From: Metellina segmentata
Lineage: Eukaryota > Arthropoda > Arachnida > Araneae > Tetragnathidae
Direction of reading: 5' to 3'
Assembly (NCBI GenBank): GCA_947359465.1
Contig: OX375872.1
Span: 5,144,741 to 5,208,740 of the forward strand
DNA length: 64,000 nucleotides
Numbering within the stretch: the first letter of the stretch is position 1; every line of letters begins with the position of its first letter. Under the pieces are notes generated by a model. It saw nothing but the letters and a program-made list of their open reading frames with translations. It did no database searches and was not told the origin of the DNA. Positions 46,091 to 57,590 of this stretch are shown in pieces. Position numbers and translations under genes: made by a program.

Positions 46091-48429
46091 CTGTGGATAA
46101 AAAAACCCAAATAAATCATAAAATATTTAATCAATAACTATAAATACAAATACATGACTTAAAATACTTTTGGTATAAAAAGAAAATTCTGTAACTAATC
46201 ATTGAAATATCCCTACAAAGCAAATATTCAGATTCATTGTCTAAACCTACTAATCAAAAATTCAAGAATGACTGCATTAAAATACACATACTAGCACATA
46301 AAAAAAAAAAAAAAAAACTCAAGATTTACAAATCATTGTTTCTAATATGAATATATCATGTTGCCAGCAGTGATAAATAATTGTTAGAAAGTAATTCAAC
46401 AAATAAATTAATAAAATCAAATTGGGTAGTAAAAATTTAAAAATGTTACTAATAAAGATTAAAAACTCGAAAAATGCTCAATAGCTATTTCCAGGGTTCC
46501 TACTCTATTTAGAAAAAAATTTTCCCGACTTTTCTAGACATTTTTTCTAAAATTTCAGGTCATACCTAAGCAATTAACACTTTTAAGGTGAAAAACTAAG
46601 AAATAATGTAGCATTTAATATCGAATAATAAAAACCAATTTAAGAATTATACACTTTAAAATTAATACACAAAGCACAAGTAATTTTTTATTAAAATAAC
46701 TTATTCAAATAATTAAACATACTAGACTTAAACAAACGTGATTTAATGTATATAAGCATGAAATTCTTCAATTTCAGCCAGGGGACGAAACAACTCTTAA
46801 CATGTTAAAAATTAGCTGGGTCATTCCATGTGGAATGAGCAAAAATCAAGAAAAACCTGTGGCCGTATGGTAATGAACTTTTATGAACGTACAGGGGTTT
46901 GGTTTTTGCATAAACGACAATATCGAGAATATTTAGGTTCGAAATTAAATATTTTCGAAGTTTGAGGCATTTTACGAACTTATAACTTTGAAGAGCAATT
47001 GTGAGATTGCTTAATGTTGCATGTTTGAAGATCCGTTTCTCAAAAACTACTTAGCGTAGATAAACATGTTTCACATTTTTACAATCTGTACAAAATGTTC
47101 TTTTTTTCACATGGGCAACAACAATTTAAAACATCATATTTAATCTAAAATTTAGTTGCAAAAAATAGAATTAAAAACATTTCTATGGGTTAAAATTTTT
47201 TTAAGACATCCTTTAAATTCATGCCAAATACAGTGCTAGGTATGATAATATTACTGATAGAGTTCAGAAGTCACATTTTAATTCTTTCGTCTTCAAAATA
47301 GCTAACGAATATAACAATTTTCTACTCTAAATAGGCATAAGAAATCAAATAAAGGACAGCTCTGATAAAACCGACATTTCACAGGAATACAGTTTAATGT
47401 GTTTATTACTTGTAAAAAAAAAATTCAGGATTGTAATCTGAGTCCTAAAGCAATAATAAAATCAAAATCACAATACTTCCTTCCCAGTCTATGCATATTA
47501 TGAGAACTTCAATGTTAACAGTGAAATTAAATACAGATAATGAAACCCTATATCAACAAAGAAATACCAAATCATTTTTAACTTAAAAAGTGAATTATAA
47601 AAACCAAAAAAATCAGTGTCAAAACAATCTTAAAAATTTTAACTTAGTATCATAGACATTATAACTTTTAACTAATTACCTTTTCAAATTCACTATGGTG
47701 AAATTCCATGTAAATTTTGCATCTTCTACAATTGAAATGTGGTTATTTTGTGCTGTCGAATTCTTTTTAAACTCTTTACTTATTTTGCTGGTGAAAGTGA
47801 TAAATATGAAAAACGAATTATTGACATACAATTGGGAATAGGAACGTAGCAATGATAGTTACGCATTCCCATAATGGCTGCCGTCATTTCAATAAACCTT
47901 AGTTGAAGCTCAAACTAAATTTGAATAACATCAGTTGAAGGCACATAAAAGAACAATGTTTGAAATAGTTAAAGTACAGAAGGAGAATAGTTGTTTTGCA
48001 TTTAAAATCTGATTGTCGTATGGACTCTGTTAACTTGTTCTTGCGGCTAACCATTTAATCGTTCCACCGATTCCATCGAATGGGCTTTTGCCATGAATTT
48101 TGGATTGCCACTTGAACATTCGCCGGTGTTCGAAAGCTTTCAGTTCAGCAAAAAATTGTCTGTTTAGCAAAACCAAGCTTATTTATAACCATAGTTCATT
48201 TAATAGTGTTTATTTATTTGGTTATCTGTGCTTGAATGTAATAGCATCTCTTTCAAAGGGGGAAATAGATGTCCTACTGGCGTGTATGCGATAACATAAA
48301 ACGATAATTTCCATCTAGTTAAAAATTTTATTGGGACGAAAAAATAAACAAATTACAATGATGAAAATTTTTGGACAGATAATATACATCTTGACACATA
48401 ATACTGAAAATTTGTGATGTTTTCGGAGC

Positions 48430-48995
48430 TGTCAAAATAAAATTTGAATAAAAAAAAATAGAAAAATCAGTGTTTTCAGTTTTTTTACTTTTTTTTTAAA
48501 TTTTTTTTCTTAACTGAAGAATAGAAACACAATCACTAAATTATTCCAAACTTTTAGATAGAAGAAGTGCTTTGTTACGAATAATTTTTGATACTGTCTT
48601 TCCCCATTTTTAAAGATACTAGAGCAATTTGAAATTCGCATCAAATAGGCAAAATCTCTATTTTCGATGATCCCTGAGAATGAGCAGTGAAGGATATAAA
48701 ACTATATGTTGACATTTTCTTAAAAACCTTTTACTGAAGAATGTAACATCATAAAATTTTTTAATTTGGGTCCATAACTTATTGAAATATAGGGTCTCAA
48801 ACAGGCTACTATTAGTGTTAAAAAAAAAAATCTGCATTTGTGTGACCTTGAACTTTAAAATTCAATAAAAAATAAAATATACATTTTAGACTTTTAATAT
48901 TTGGCAGTTCCTCCTTACTAAATGTGATCTATTTAAAAACTAATTTTCATTAAAATCGGTGATGTGTCAGCCACAGCCAATTTGCTCATTTTGCG
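48430..48995. repeat. Direct duplication, copy 1 of ~550 bp
   Basis: Shares long stretches with 49255-49795: CACTAAATTATTCCAAACTT, GAATAATTTTTGATACTGTC, ATAGGGTCTCAAACAGGCTA and GTGTCAGCCACAGCCAATTT. Differences are scattered substitutions and small gaps. Non-coding. Confidence 0.8.
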
Positions 48996-49254
48996 TGAAA
49001 TGACCCAACTACTAATTCTTTCACACTAGGTCTACAATGGATCCTATAAAAGTTTTAAAAAATCAGTTTCACCCCCCAAACTCGATATTCCATTCTCAAA
49101 ATACCAAAATTACAACAACAAAAACCCACAGCAGGAAATAGCAGTTCTGGTGTTTGTTTTCAATGAATATAAAATTTTAATAACTTATTTGTATCAAATT
49201 TTAATTACTTAACTTAATTACTATCTGTATTTTATTATTACTGTCCTTCACAGT

Positions 49255-49795
49255 AAAATTTGTATTTAAAAAAAATTGAAAAATCGCTGTTTTCAATTAT
49301 TTTACTTTCTTATCAGTGTTTTTCTTTTCTAAAGAGTAGAAACCCCCCAATCACTAAATTATTCCAAACTTTTATATAGAAGTGCTTTGTTACGAATAAT
49401 TTTTGATACTGTCTTACCCCATTTTTAGAGGTACTAGAGCAATTTGAAATTTGTATCAAACAGGCAAAATCTCTATTTTCGCTGATCCCTGACAATGAGC
49501 AGTGACGGATATAAAACTATATTCTGATATTTTCTAAAACACCTTTTACTGAAGAATGTCACAAATAATTTTTGTTTTTAAATTTGTGTCAGTAACTTAT
49601 TGAAATATAGGGTCTCAAACAGGCTACTATTAGTGCTAAAATATCTACATTTGTGTGACCTTGAACTTTAAAATTCAATAAAAAAATAAAATATACATAT
49701 AGGACATCCAATATTTGGCAGTTCCTTTTTATGATCTGTTTAAAAACTAATTTTCCTTAAAATCGGTGATGTGTCAGCCACAGCCAATTTGTGTG
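49255..49795. repeat. Direct duplication, copy 2 of ~550 bp
   Basis: Second copy of the 48430-48995 unit, same orientation. The two copies end next to two different versions of the element's terminal sequence, so the duplication involves the end of the element. Confidence 0.8.
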
Positions 49796-51590
49796 GAATA
49801 ATCCAGCTGTATCTTTTAAAATAGGTTGAAAAATTCTATTAATAAAATAAAGTGATACGAAACTACGAATTGCAGCGTCTACTTTTTTCCAAAGCGCTTG
49901 AGACGCCACGATCAATCATTTTCCAAGTATGGGAAAAATGTGCAATTTTACTGACTTTTTGAGCAAAATTAAATTTTTTGACGGTTCCAAGTTTTCCCCT
50001 GCCCGTGGGAACCCTGTATCTCGGTGAAGCAAAACATTCATTATCAGGACATAAGTAACCAATGGCATAAAATAAGTTAGTTTAAATGCGGCGATTAGTT
50101 AAAAAACCGGCTCAATCCACATTTTTTTACAAAATATTTGTTTTTATTTTTCACAAGTTCTCAATGCACCACATCACCTAGCAAAGCGGTATCGACCTTG
50201 AGCGGCTCAATCCAGTCTAAAAACATATTCAAACATGAGTTTACATCAAAAATGGCTAATCCTACTTTTCCAGTCCAGGCACTAGAACTCCTGTCTACGG
50301 CCTTTCTAGATAACAGGTTGCTAAGGTTACGTCTTAACAAGCTGAGGTTACGTCTTAACAGATTAATTTTTTTATCAGTAAAACGTGAAAATATTGTAGT
50401 ATTTCTATTGTCCTAATTTACAATGGAAATTCACCCAAAAATTGAACCGACTCCCAATCCACTTTGTTATAACCTAAAATTAGAATTGAGCAAACATCTT
50501 TTAGATTGTTTTTGTATTGAAACATTGAAACTAGGTTTACAAAATGAAGTGGGGTCTTGGGGCAATAAATTGAGAGTTATTTCAACTTATTCCAAAATAT
50601 AATTGGTTATCTACCCAGATTGTTTCAAAACTGGCTAAATCCAAAATTTAAATTTTAGGTAACCTGGAAATACTATGCATTAAATACTTGGTAACTGACA
50701 ACCCTCCCTCCCCAATAAAATTTAATAAACAATTTTAAACTATGATACCTGGTTTTAAAACGTTTTTGGTGTCTCCTGTAATATTTATAAAAAACAGATG
50801 GCGTCAGTTTTGAATCTAAACGCCTCAAATAAGTTATCTTAGAACATTGCCACAGCTTGCTTTATTAAGCCCTATCAGGCTACATATAAAGATAGAGAAG
50901 CACTGGTGTCATTTACTAGTTAGAAAATCCAGAAATAAATAAGGATGTACTTTAATGTCTACCAACAATAGATCTCAGTAATGGGACCACTTAAAATAAA
51001 CCGGTGAGAAAATTTCTAACAGTGTTTAGCAATGGCGGATTGTTTGATTCCCATATTTTTGGAACAATGCATGTGCTTTTGCAACCAGAATTTCAAAGCT
51101 TGTTTGGATTGTGATATATTCCCCATCTGTTGATGGTTTGAATGGGATTCTTAACATATTATCATGTAGTATAAATCTAGAAAGTTCATTGTAAATTGTA
51201 ATACATTTTCAGTATATTTCATAGCAATCTAGACCATGAAATTTAAATTATGTACTATTCCTGCCTAATACATTCCAACCAATACAAACTACCATTTTTA
51301 TTGACAGTTTAGACTTACTGATCCATTAATATAAAAAAATTACCTATAATGAAAAAACAGTTGTTTTGTTTCTTGGAGATAAGTTTAAAAGCAGAATTTG
51401 AAAATATAAGCTCTTTTTGATTACTACGTCAGAATTTTTCACATCACGGAAAATAATCTCTTTATTAAGAGTCTTTAATGTACAAATATCACTCCCATGA
51501 TATGTACATATGGACTAGGAAGATAATATTCGACTGTAAGCATAACATTGAATTATGCAATTTAGAGAAAGCATACAATTTAATAGATAA

Positions 51591-51632
51591 GAGTTGGCGA
51601 GCGTAAGCGAGCAGGGGGCGGAGCCCCCTAGT
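51591..51632 (+). mobile_element. Helitron 3' terminus
   Basis: TTGGCGAGCGTAAGCGAGCA then a hairpin GGGGGCGGAGCCCCC (51614-51628) and CTAG followed by T, the diagnostic 3' end of a Helitron family. No matching 5' end was identified nearby, so its extent is unknown. TTGGCGAGTCTCAGCGAGCA at 62860 is a diverged copy of the same end. Confidence 0.7.
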
Positions 51633-52027
51633 TGAGAAAAGAGATGAATTTCGAGATTGTGCTAAATATCGGCCATCCCAAATAACAACATCAAGGTAGA
51701 TGTCTCTCAAAATTTAAAAAATGTTAATACAAACTATCTATGTTGGTCTCTGGGAGGGGCTAGACTACCAAAGAATACACGTAGGGTTGAAAAGAAATGG
51801 ACAAGCGGGTAAGCCTAAAAACTAGTACTAAGAATATAATACAAGTTGAGCTTGGTTAACCCAGAGAAAGTGTGCTATTAACACCCCTTTCTATCAAGTT
51901 AGATCAATGAAATAGTTCATCAAGACTTCGTCGAAGCATGGAAACTGATTTTATATCTAATTAATAAGTTTCCATCCTTATCTGACACAAAATTGAAGGA
52001 AGGAATAGTTATAGGCTTAATTATTAG

Positions 52028-52303
52028 GAAACATGTTATCAGCAAAAGTGTGAACCTATGCAAGTAAAAAAAATTTGATTTCAAGTTGTTCTGTAAACAT
52101 GAGCAGTAAAATCATCTGCACCTGTTTAGTGAATTTTTAGTTTTTTTCCAACTAGATAGCATATTTAATATACTATCTATTTGGGGGGGAAAAAAAAAAT
52201 TGACTAGATAGAGACAGATGATTTTACTGTACATGTTTACAGAACAACCCACAATCCAATTTTTCGACCTACATAGTTTCACACTTTTGCCGATAATATT
52301 TAA
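52028..52303. repeat. Imperfect long palindrome (~110-bp arms)
   Basis: The left arm has AGCAAAAGTGTGAACCTATG, then GTTGTTCTGTAAACATG and AGTAAAATCATCTG. The right arm carries their inverses in reverse order (CAGATGATTTTACT, CATGTTTACAGAACAAC, CACACTTTTGC). A poly-G/poly-A stretch at 52184-52199 lies in the middle. Foldback element or two head-to-head copies of one repeat. Confidence 0.65.
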
Positions 52304-53152
52304 TTCAGAATTCAAACTGGCTATGAACGTTATAGAGGATACTTGGATTTCAATAAAGGAGGTGAGCTATGAGTGAGGATTAGGCTGAAAAGTTCCACCA
52401 AGATATTAAGAATACGGAAAAGAGGTACCAAGGATACTGGGATGTTAGTTTGATAGCGGATTAGTTTTGGGTTATTTACAGAGATGGACCTGATGCAGTA
52501 TACAAAAATGTACACTAAACACTGTTTTGGATATAAGAAATCAAGTGAGGAAAAAAAAACACATTTTATGTGTTATAAATAATAAACTAATACTGTTTTC
52601 CTTTTAAATATGAAAAAGCAACAGCGATATTGAAAAAAGATAGAAGTACTAATTTGAATATTACATTTCTTCACAAAATATGTATCTTGTACCAGTTTTG
52701 TGCTAAAAAGTGGAGATATTAGAAAAATAGCTTTTTATTACGTGCAAGTAAAAATATCAATAAAACTTTCAAACTTTTGGCAAACTTTAAAAAAGTTAAA
52801 TTTTGCAGATCTCTGTAGTCAATAAAGTTTAATATAAACTAACTAATAGCAAAATATTCACTACCAGATTGCAAACATGTATACAACAAAGTGGTAAAAT
52901 ATTTTCAGTGATTTAAGAAACAAATTGACAAGCTAAACCACAATAAGGTCATAGGCTTTATTTCTAGAATTCTAGTCTCAAATGCTCATATTGAAAGTTT
53001 TTTACTGGTGAGAAATATAGGGTCATCTGGAAAGTTCTGTGGTTTTCGTATAAATACCAATGGAGCAATACAAAATCACCAGAAAATATTTTTGAAGCAC
53101 ATAAAGACAAATTTTGTTCTGACTTTTTGCCATCTTTCCAGCAGCTGGAAAA

Positions 53153-53920
53153 TTAATAAAAAAAATCATTAGGCTTATTTGAAAAAAAGCTATTGAGATG
53201 CTGTTTGACAGACTCTAAAGAATTAAACTCCCGACCATTCAGAGAATTTTGAAGTGACCTGAAGAGGTGAAAATTTGAGGGGCAAGGTATGTGAACACAA
53301 AACATCTCAGCCAAACTCAATAAGTCATTGTCTGACATTCATCGAAATGCGAGACCGCACATTGCCATGCTGGAAGACAACACCTCGATGATTGGTCAAT
53401 TCTGGCTGCTTTGCTTCGGTTTCTGCTTTCAATACTGTCATTTGAGAACTGTTTTTTTTTTCGAATTTACTGTCTGATATTGTGGCAGCAATTCATAATG
53501 AACAATTCCTTTGTCCCATGATACACAAATCATTACTTTTTGGGGACGCAGCCCACCCCTCTCGATGTTACTTGGGGAGGTTCATTTAGCCAACCTCATG
53601 ATCTTTTTCTTGTAACATTATTGTATAGTATTCACTTCTCATCTCCAGTAATGAGCCGTTTCAAAAAAGGTGCTTATTCATTTCGTTTCAGCAAAGAATC
53701 ACATGCTGAAATTTGAGCAAGTATATTCTGTGTTTAAAGTATGGGAATACCATACATTGTAGCGGCTTACATACCCAATCTTCTTCAGATGATCATGAAC
53801 TGCACTTTTTGGAATATTTAGTCTGTGTGATAGTTCCTGAACTGTGTAACGTGGATTTTCAGCAATGGCATCTTTTAATAGGTCCTCGTTTACAGAGCAT
53901 GGTCGTCCAAAGTGGGACAT
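53153..53920 (-). pseudogene. mariner transposase, inactivated
   Basis: On the - strand an HTH segment (53920 downwards: GRPCSVNEDLLKDAIAENPR, then SHRLNIPKSAVHDHLKK) is followed by a gap. Next come WDKGIVHYELLPQYQ near 53515 and VVFQHGNVRSR near 53390, where the second catalytic Asp has become Gly. The C-terminal FHLFRSLQNSLNGREFNSL lies at about 53260. Much of the first catalytic region is scrambled. Confidence 0.75.
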
Positions 53921-54145
53921 GAGTGAAATTTATCAAACCACCTTTGAACCATGTCATCAGAAACAGCACTTTGTCTATTTGCAGCTCACATTTTACGAGC
54001 AGTCTGAATAGCAATTTTTTCTTTCTTAAAATAAAAGAGCATAGTGGCGGAATGAACTTTTAGATTCTTCTAAGTGCCATTCTTAGCACTGCAGTGAAAC
54101 AAATATTACGAAACACCACAAGGTAGAAATATGCAGGGAAACCAG

Positions 54146-54483
54146 TAATTTAATTTGGTAATTTTTTTAGTTAACATCGTACTAGAGCAACACAACGGGC
54201 TATTGACGACGGTCGGGGATCAGTCCCTTAAGGGAAAGAGCCGAGGACAACACCTCGTAATTTTGAACCACGGTCAGATGACGAAGCAACACCTGAGCTG
54301 GCACCCCACTCTCCAGACTTCCACGCCAACCCAACGTGAGGACTTTCGGCCACGACAGATTTAAGGTGCACCAGCCGCCCCTACACCATACGTTTACAAA
54401 CATCCATGCCCAGGCCCGGATTCGAACCAGGAACCTTCCGATCTAGAGGCTAACACCTTAACCACTATACCGGTTGGTCGGCG
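54146..54483 (-). mobile_element. Full-length tRNA-derived SINE with perfect 13-bp target duplication
   Basis: Complete copy on the - strand: head with A box TAGTGGTTAAGG and B box GGTTCGAATCC near its start (54483 end), body, and 3' end at 54146. GCAGGGAAACCAG flanks it exactly (54133-54145, 54484-54496). It inserted into the dead mariner, so it is the younger of the two. Confidence 0.92.
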
Positions 54484-56264
54484 GCAGGGAAACCAGAAAA
54501 GACCGAATTTACACATCTGCTTCAATCAAGGTCACTCCTTATCAGTGCTAGCTAAATAATAATAACAAAGCGTGCTTCAATATGAAAAACCGCAGAACTT
54601 TCCGGATGACCCCATAAATGGATTCATCAAAGAAATCAAAGCTAATAACTAATTAGTCAGAGCTAACGGCAGCAATCGATTAAAGTCATAAAGAGTTTTT
54701 AAAACTGCACAAGATAAAAAAAATATTTAGTTTTGCAGAACAGAATCAGTATACAAGAAACTTTCAAATTTGTGCGCTTTTATCCCATATTGTGGTTTAT
54801 ATGCATTATACAATGAAAATTGTTTCAATTAATATATTATACATTTCATGAACAGTAGCTAAAATTGTGCAAACTTTGTCGCGATTAAATCTCCCTTAAA
54901 GTCATCATTGAAAGTTGGTCACCCTAAATCAGGTCAGTTTCCTCTTTGGACTTGAGCCCCATTGAACCATATAAGAATAATATTTCAACAATGAGATTCC
55001 TTACCCTTATGAACTGCTGGATACTCTTATCAGCAGTAAACTGAACTACAGTACAGCATGTAGAGCCATTCAAGGTAATCAGACCATTCTTAATCTACCA
55101 TCAGTCACCACAGTGGTATTCAGGATGCAAGCAGTATTATGATTCCTCAGCATCCCATTTTTTTGGTTTTCTGTGGGTCAAGTGGGCTTAAACTTTCATA
55201 CCTACTTTAATTTGACTCTATATGTCATTTATCCTCTTGGTCTGTTTTCACAGCTGTACAAGTCAAAACTATCCCAGATAACCGATTCCTTAACTTATGG
55301 ACACACAAGAGTACATAAAACATTAAATTATATTAGTTTGAAAGATTAATTACACTTATTTTAAGGTTTTCGTAGAAGATAAGAATATACGAGTTCATAT
55401 AATTTACACAATATACCTGAACGTATGAAAAGTCACACTGCTTAACTTAACCTTACATGGAAAAATTGTACAAGGTGGTTCAGAATAGATATTACAGTGA
55501 TTATCTTTTTAACTATTTTCCAAAAAAAACCCCACTTCTATCTGGAAGTGTTGAAATTATGTATATATATTGGATACATAGTTTATATTACAGTGATGAT
55601 ACTAAAATTTCAAAAGATTAGTTAGAAACTTCCAATAATAAAATTAAAGAATCTATCGCTTCATGAATATTTCCTAACTAAAAATATAAAGTATTAATTC
55701 ATGCATTACATTTTAATGGGAAGTTTGTGTGTTGCGTCTGAAAAACTTAATTTTTCATATTTTACACATATAATAGCTCTTGTAAAAATAAATGATATAC
55801 CCAATATTCATACATTTATAATATTTTTTAACAGACAATTCAACAACAAATGGTCTAAGAGATAACTACTTTAGCACTATTAATCACACTGTGTTTATAA
55901 CTTTCATTAACTTTTTCAGTCTTTAATTCTTACATTTTTTTCCCAATTGATGTCTCATGCCAACATAATAAGATATGCTTTAACTAGTGATAATACAGTG
56001 AAGAAGCATTTTCACTAAACAATAAGTACATGTACCACAAATAATAAAAAAAAGCCTAAATGTTGTCAATTCTGGTTAATTGGAACATGTGACAGCTTGA
56101 ATACTTTCACATAATTAACCTTCTTCAATTATAAGTTTAATAGGTAGTACATGAGGTTTAATTCAGACTAAACAAACTCCAATATATCATTTAAAAACTT
56201 GATTTCATTTTACATACACTACTCTAACAAAAATATTTATTTCTTAAATTGCGGAAATACGAAC

Positions 56265-56345
56265 TTCTTTTCGAGACCACAGAGGAAAGTTAGCAACAAT
56301 AGCATCAACAGCAGCTAAGAGGTTGCGTAAATGAAGACCAACTTC
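56265..56345 (-). CDS. FAK: Focal adhesion kinase exon: FAT domain, second helix
   Basis: Acceptor TTTTGTAG, 27 codons, donor GTTCGT. It encodes EVGLHLRNLLAAVDAIVANF then PLWSRKE, aligning with the EVGLALRTLLATVDE region of vertebrate FAK known from the family. Phase 0 on both sides; the join to 46090 gives RKE-IQMAHK, matching the family's REIEMAQK. Without the splice the frame hits a stop nine codons after the donor start. Confidence 0.92.
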
Positions 56346-57078
56346 CTACAAAACGATAAACATTTTAAAGTAATTTGTTTTAAATTAATATTAATTGAAC
56401 ACAATGAAAAGTTTACAAATGTAAATTTTCAGCCACTCTTTTAGAATCTTTGTTATTAAAAAGGTGCAATAAATGTATCTTAACTAGAAATATGATGTTA
56501 AGAACTTTAAAAGACTTAATGAAAAGCAATACTTGATACGTAAATAGAATATATTCAAATCTGTAGAAATATACTGTTTCTCCTCTTATGGTTCATAACA
56601 CTGTGCACATGCCAAAAGGTGTGAAAAGCACACGCGAAAGGGTCACAGATGAGTCAAGAATATCAAAAATGCAACTATGCAGTATCAAGTCTCACTGTGC
56701 TTCTTTGTAGGCAGAGGTTACTACCATATTACTGTGTAACTCTTCTGATTGTATCATGTAAATACCTTTAGTGTGGAAAAAGTGTTTGTCAAGTATTTGG
56801 ATTATCTCATTGTCCAAGGAGGAAATCAAATGGCAAAATCAGATTTGTTAAATAAAATTTAATACAAATAGTTAATCCAACTGAAAGAATATTTGCATTT
56901 TAAATGAGTAATTTATAATGGGATTAAATATGTTTAAGAATGAAAAATGATTTTTCTAAGCATAAGGAGCACAGGAAAGCAAGGAGTTTCTAAGCATTAA
57001 CTATTAGGACCTGATTAAAGATTTTAAGAATTCAAACTACAAAATATTTGCATTCCATAGATATAAAAATGATTTTAC

Positions 57079-57210
57079 CTTTACTAACTCTAAATAATCA
57101 TCCAATCTTCCTTGTTGTACACCCTGAGATAAACTCATAACTGAACGAACAACATTTGTAGTATTTTCATAAACTGCATCACCAGTGCGATCCAATTCTG
57201 CTGTTGGAGC
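57079..57210 (-). CDS. FAK: Focal adhesion kinase exon: FAT domain, first helix with Grb2-type tyrosine
   Basis: Acceptor GTCCCAAACAG, 44 codons, donor GTAAAA. It encodes APTAELDRTGDAVYENTTNV and on to LDDYLELVK, matching the start of the FAT domain. YENT keeps the Tyr-x-Asn pattern of vertebrate FAK Tyr925 (YENV), a Src-phosphorylated docking site for the Grb2 SH2 domain. Phase 0 on both sides. The 733-bp intron to the next exon holds nothing recognised. Confidence 0.93.
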
Positions 57211-57536
57211 CTGTTTGGGACAGTAAAAAATGACAAAAACAAAATAAAAGTTTGACACTTTATTAGCCCACAAACTCAAAAAATGCACTTTTCACATGAT
57301 AGCTAAAAGGAACTTTCGGCGGTAATCATGAGCTGTTTTATGAGGTCATTAAATGACAATTCAGTAATGCAAATTTATTTGAACTACTCTTTTTTTTGGT
57401 TGCACAATTTCTTTGTAAAACTCTTGACCTTGTTGAAAGCAATACTATGAGCAACATTAAAAGCTATTTTTTTACATCATATGTTCAAAACAGCAAATGC
57501 ATGAACTTTTTGTTTACAATCCATCAAGGATAGGTA

Positions 57537-57590
57537 AGTATTTTAATTAACATTTCACTAGAGAAACACAATGGACTATAGGCGACTCAA
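57537..57590 (-). repeat. tRNA-derived SINE, short 3' fragment
   Basis: TTAATTAACATTTCACTAGA then GAAACACAATGGACTATAGG is a diverged complement of the SINE 3' end. It lies in the FAK intron 57211-59918, which otherwise shows no features. Confidence 0.5.

Larger units (their letters stand above)
46495..50017. mobile_element. Nested inverted-repeat element(s) inside the FAK intron
   Basis: Outer ends CAGGGTTCCTAC (46495) and GTGGGAACCCTG (50017) are inverted copies of one terminus. Just inside, AGCTGGGTCATTCCATGTGG (46812) is the inverse of TGTGGAATAATCCAGCT (about 49796-49812). A third copy of that end, GTGAAATGACCCAACT, lies near 48996-49011. One element inside another, or a duplicated end, explains this. 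No transposase frame was found. The outer target duplication is unclear (TATTTC against TATCTC). Confidence 0.5.
53020..54612 (-). mobile_element. Dead mariner transposon containing a SINE
   Basis: Left end GGGTCATCTGGAAAGTTCTG and inverted right end GGGTCATCCGGAAAGTTCTG, with TA on the left and CA (a likely mutated TA) on the right. Without the SINE and its duplication the length is about 1240 bp, normal for mariner. Confidence 0.82.
46091..56264 (-). other. 10.2-kb FAK intron rich in mobile elements
   Basis: Separates the second and third FAT-coding parts. Donor GTTCGT (56264 downwards) and acceptor TCCACAG flank it. It contains the nested inverted-repeat element (46495-50017), a Helitron 3' end (51591), an imperfect palindrome (52028-52303) and a dead mariner with a SINE (53020-54612). 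The stretch 54613-56264 is AT-rich with nothing recognised. Confidence 0.75.

Noticed and set aside
46301..46318. Poly-A run as a retroposon tail
   Set aside because: No adjoining retroposed sequence or target duplication was found.
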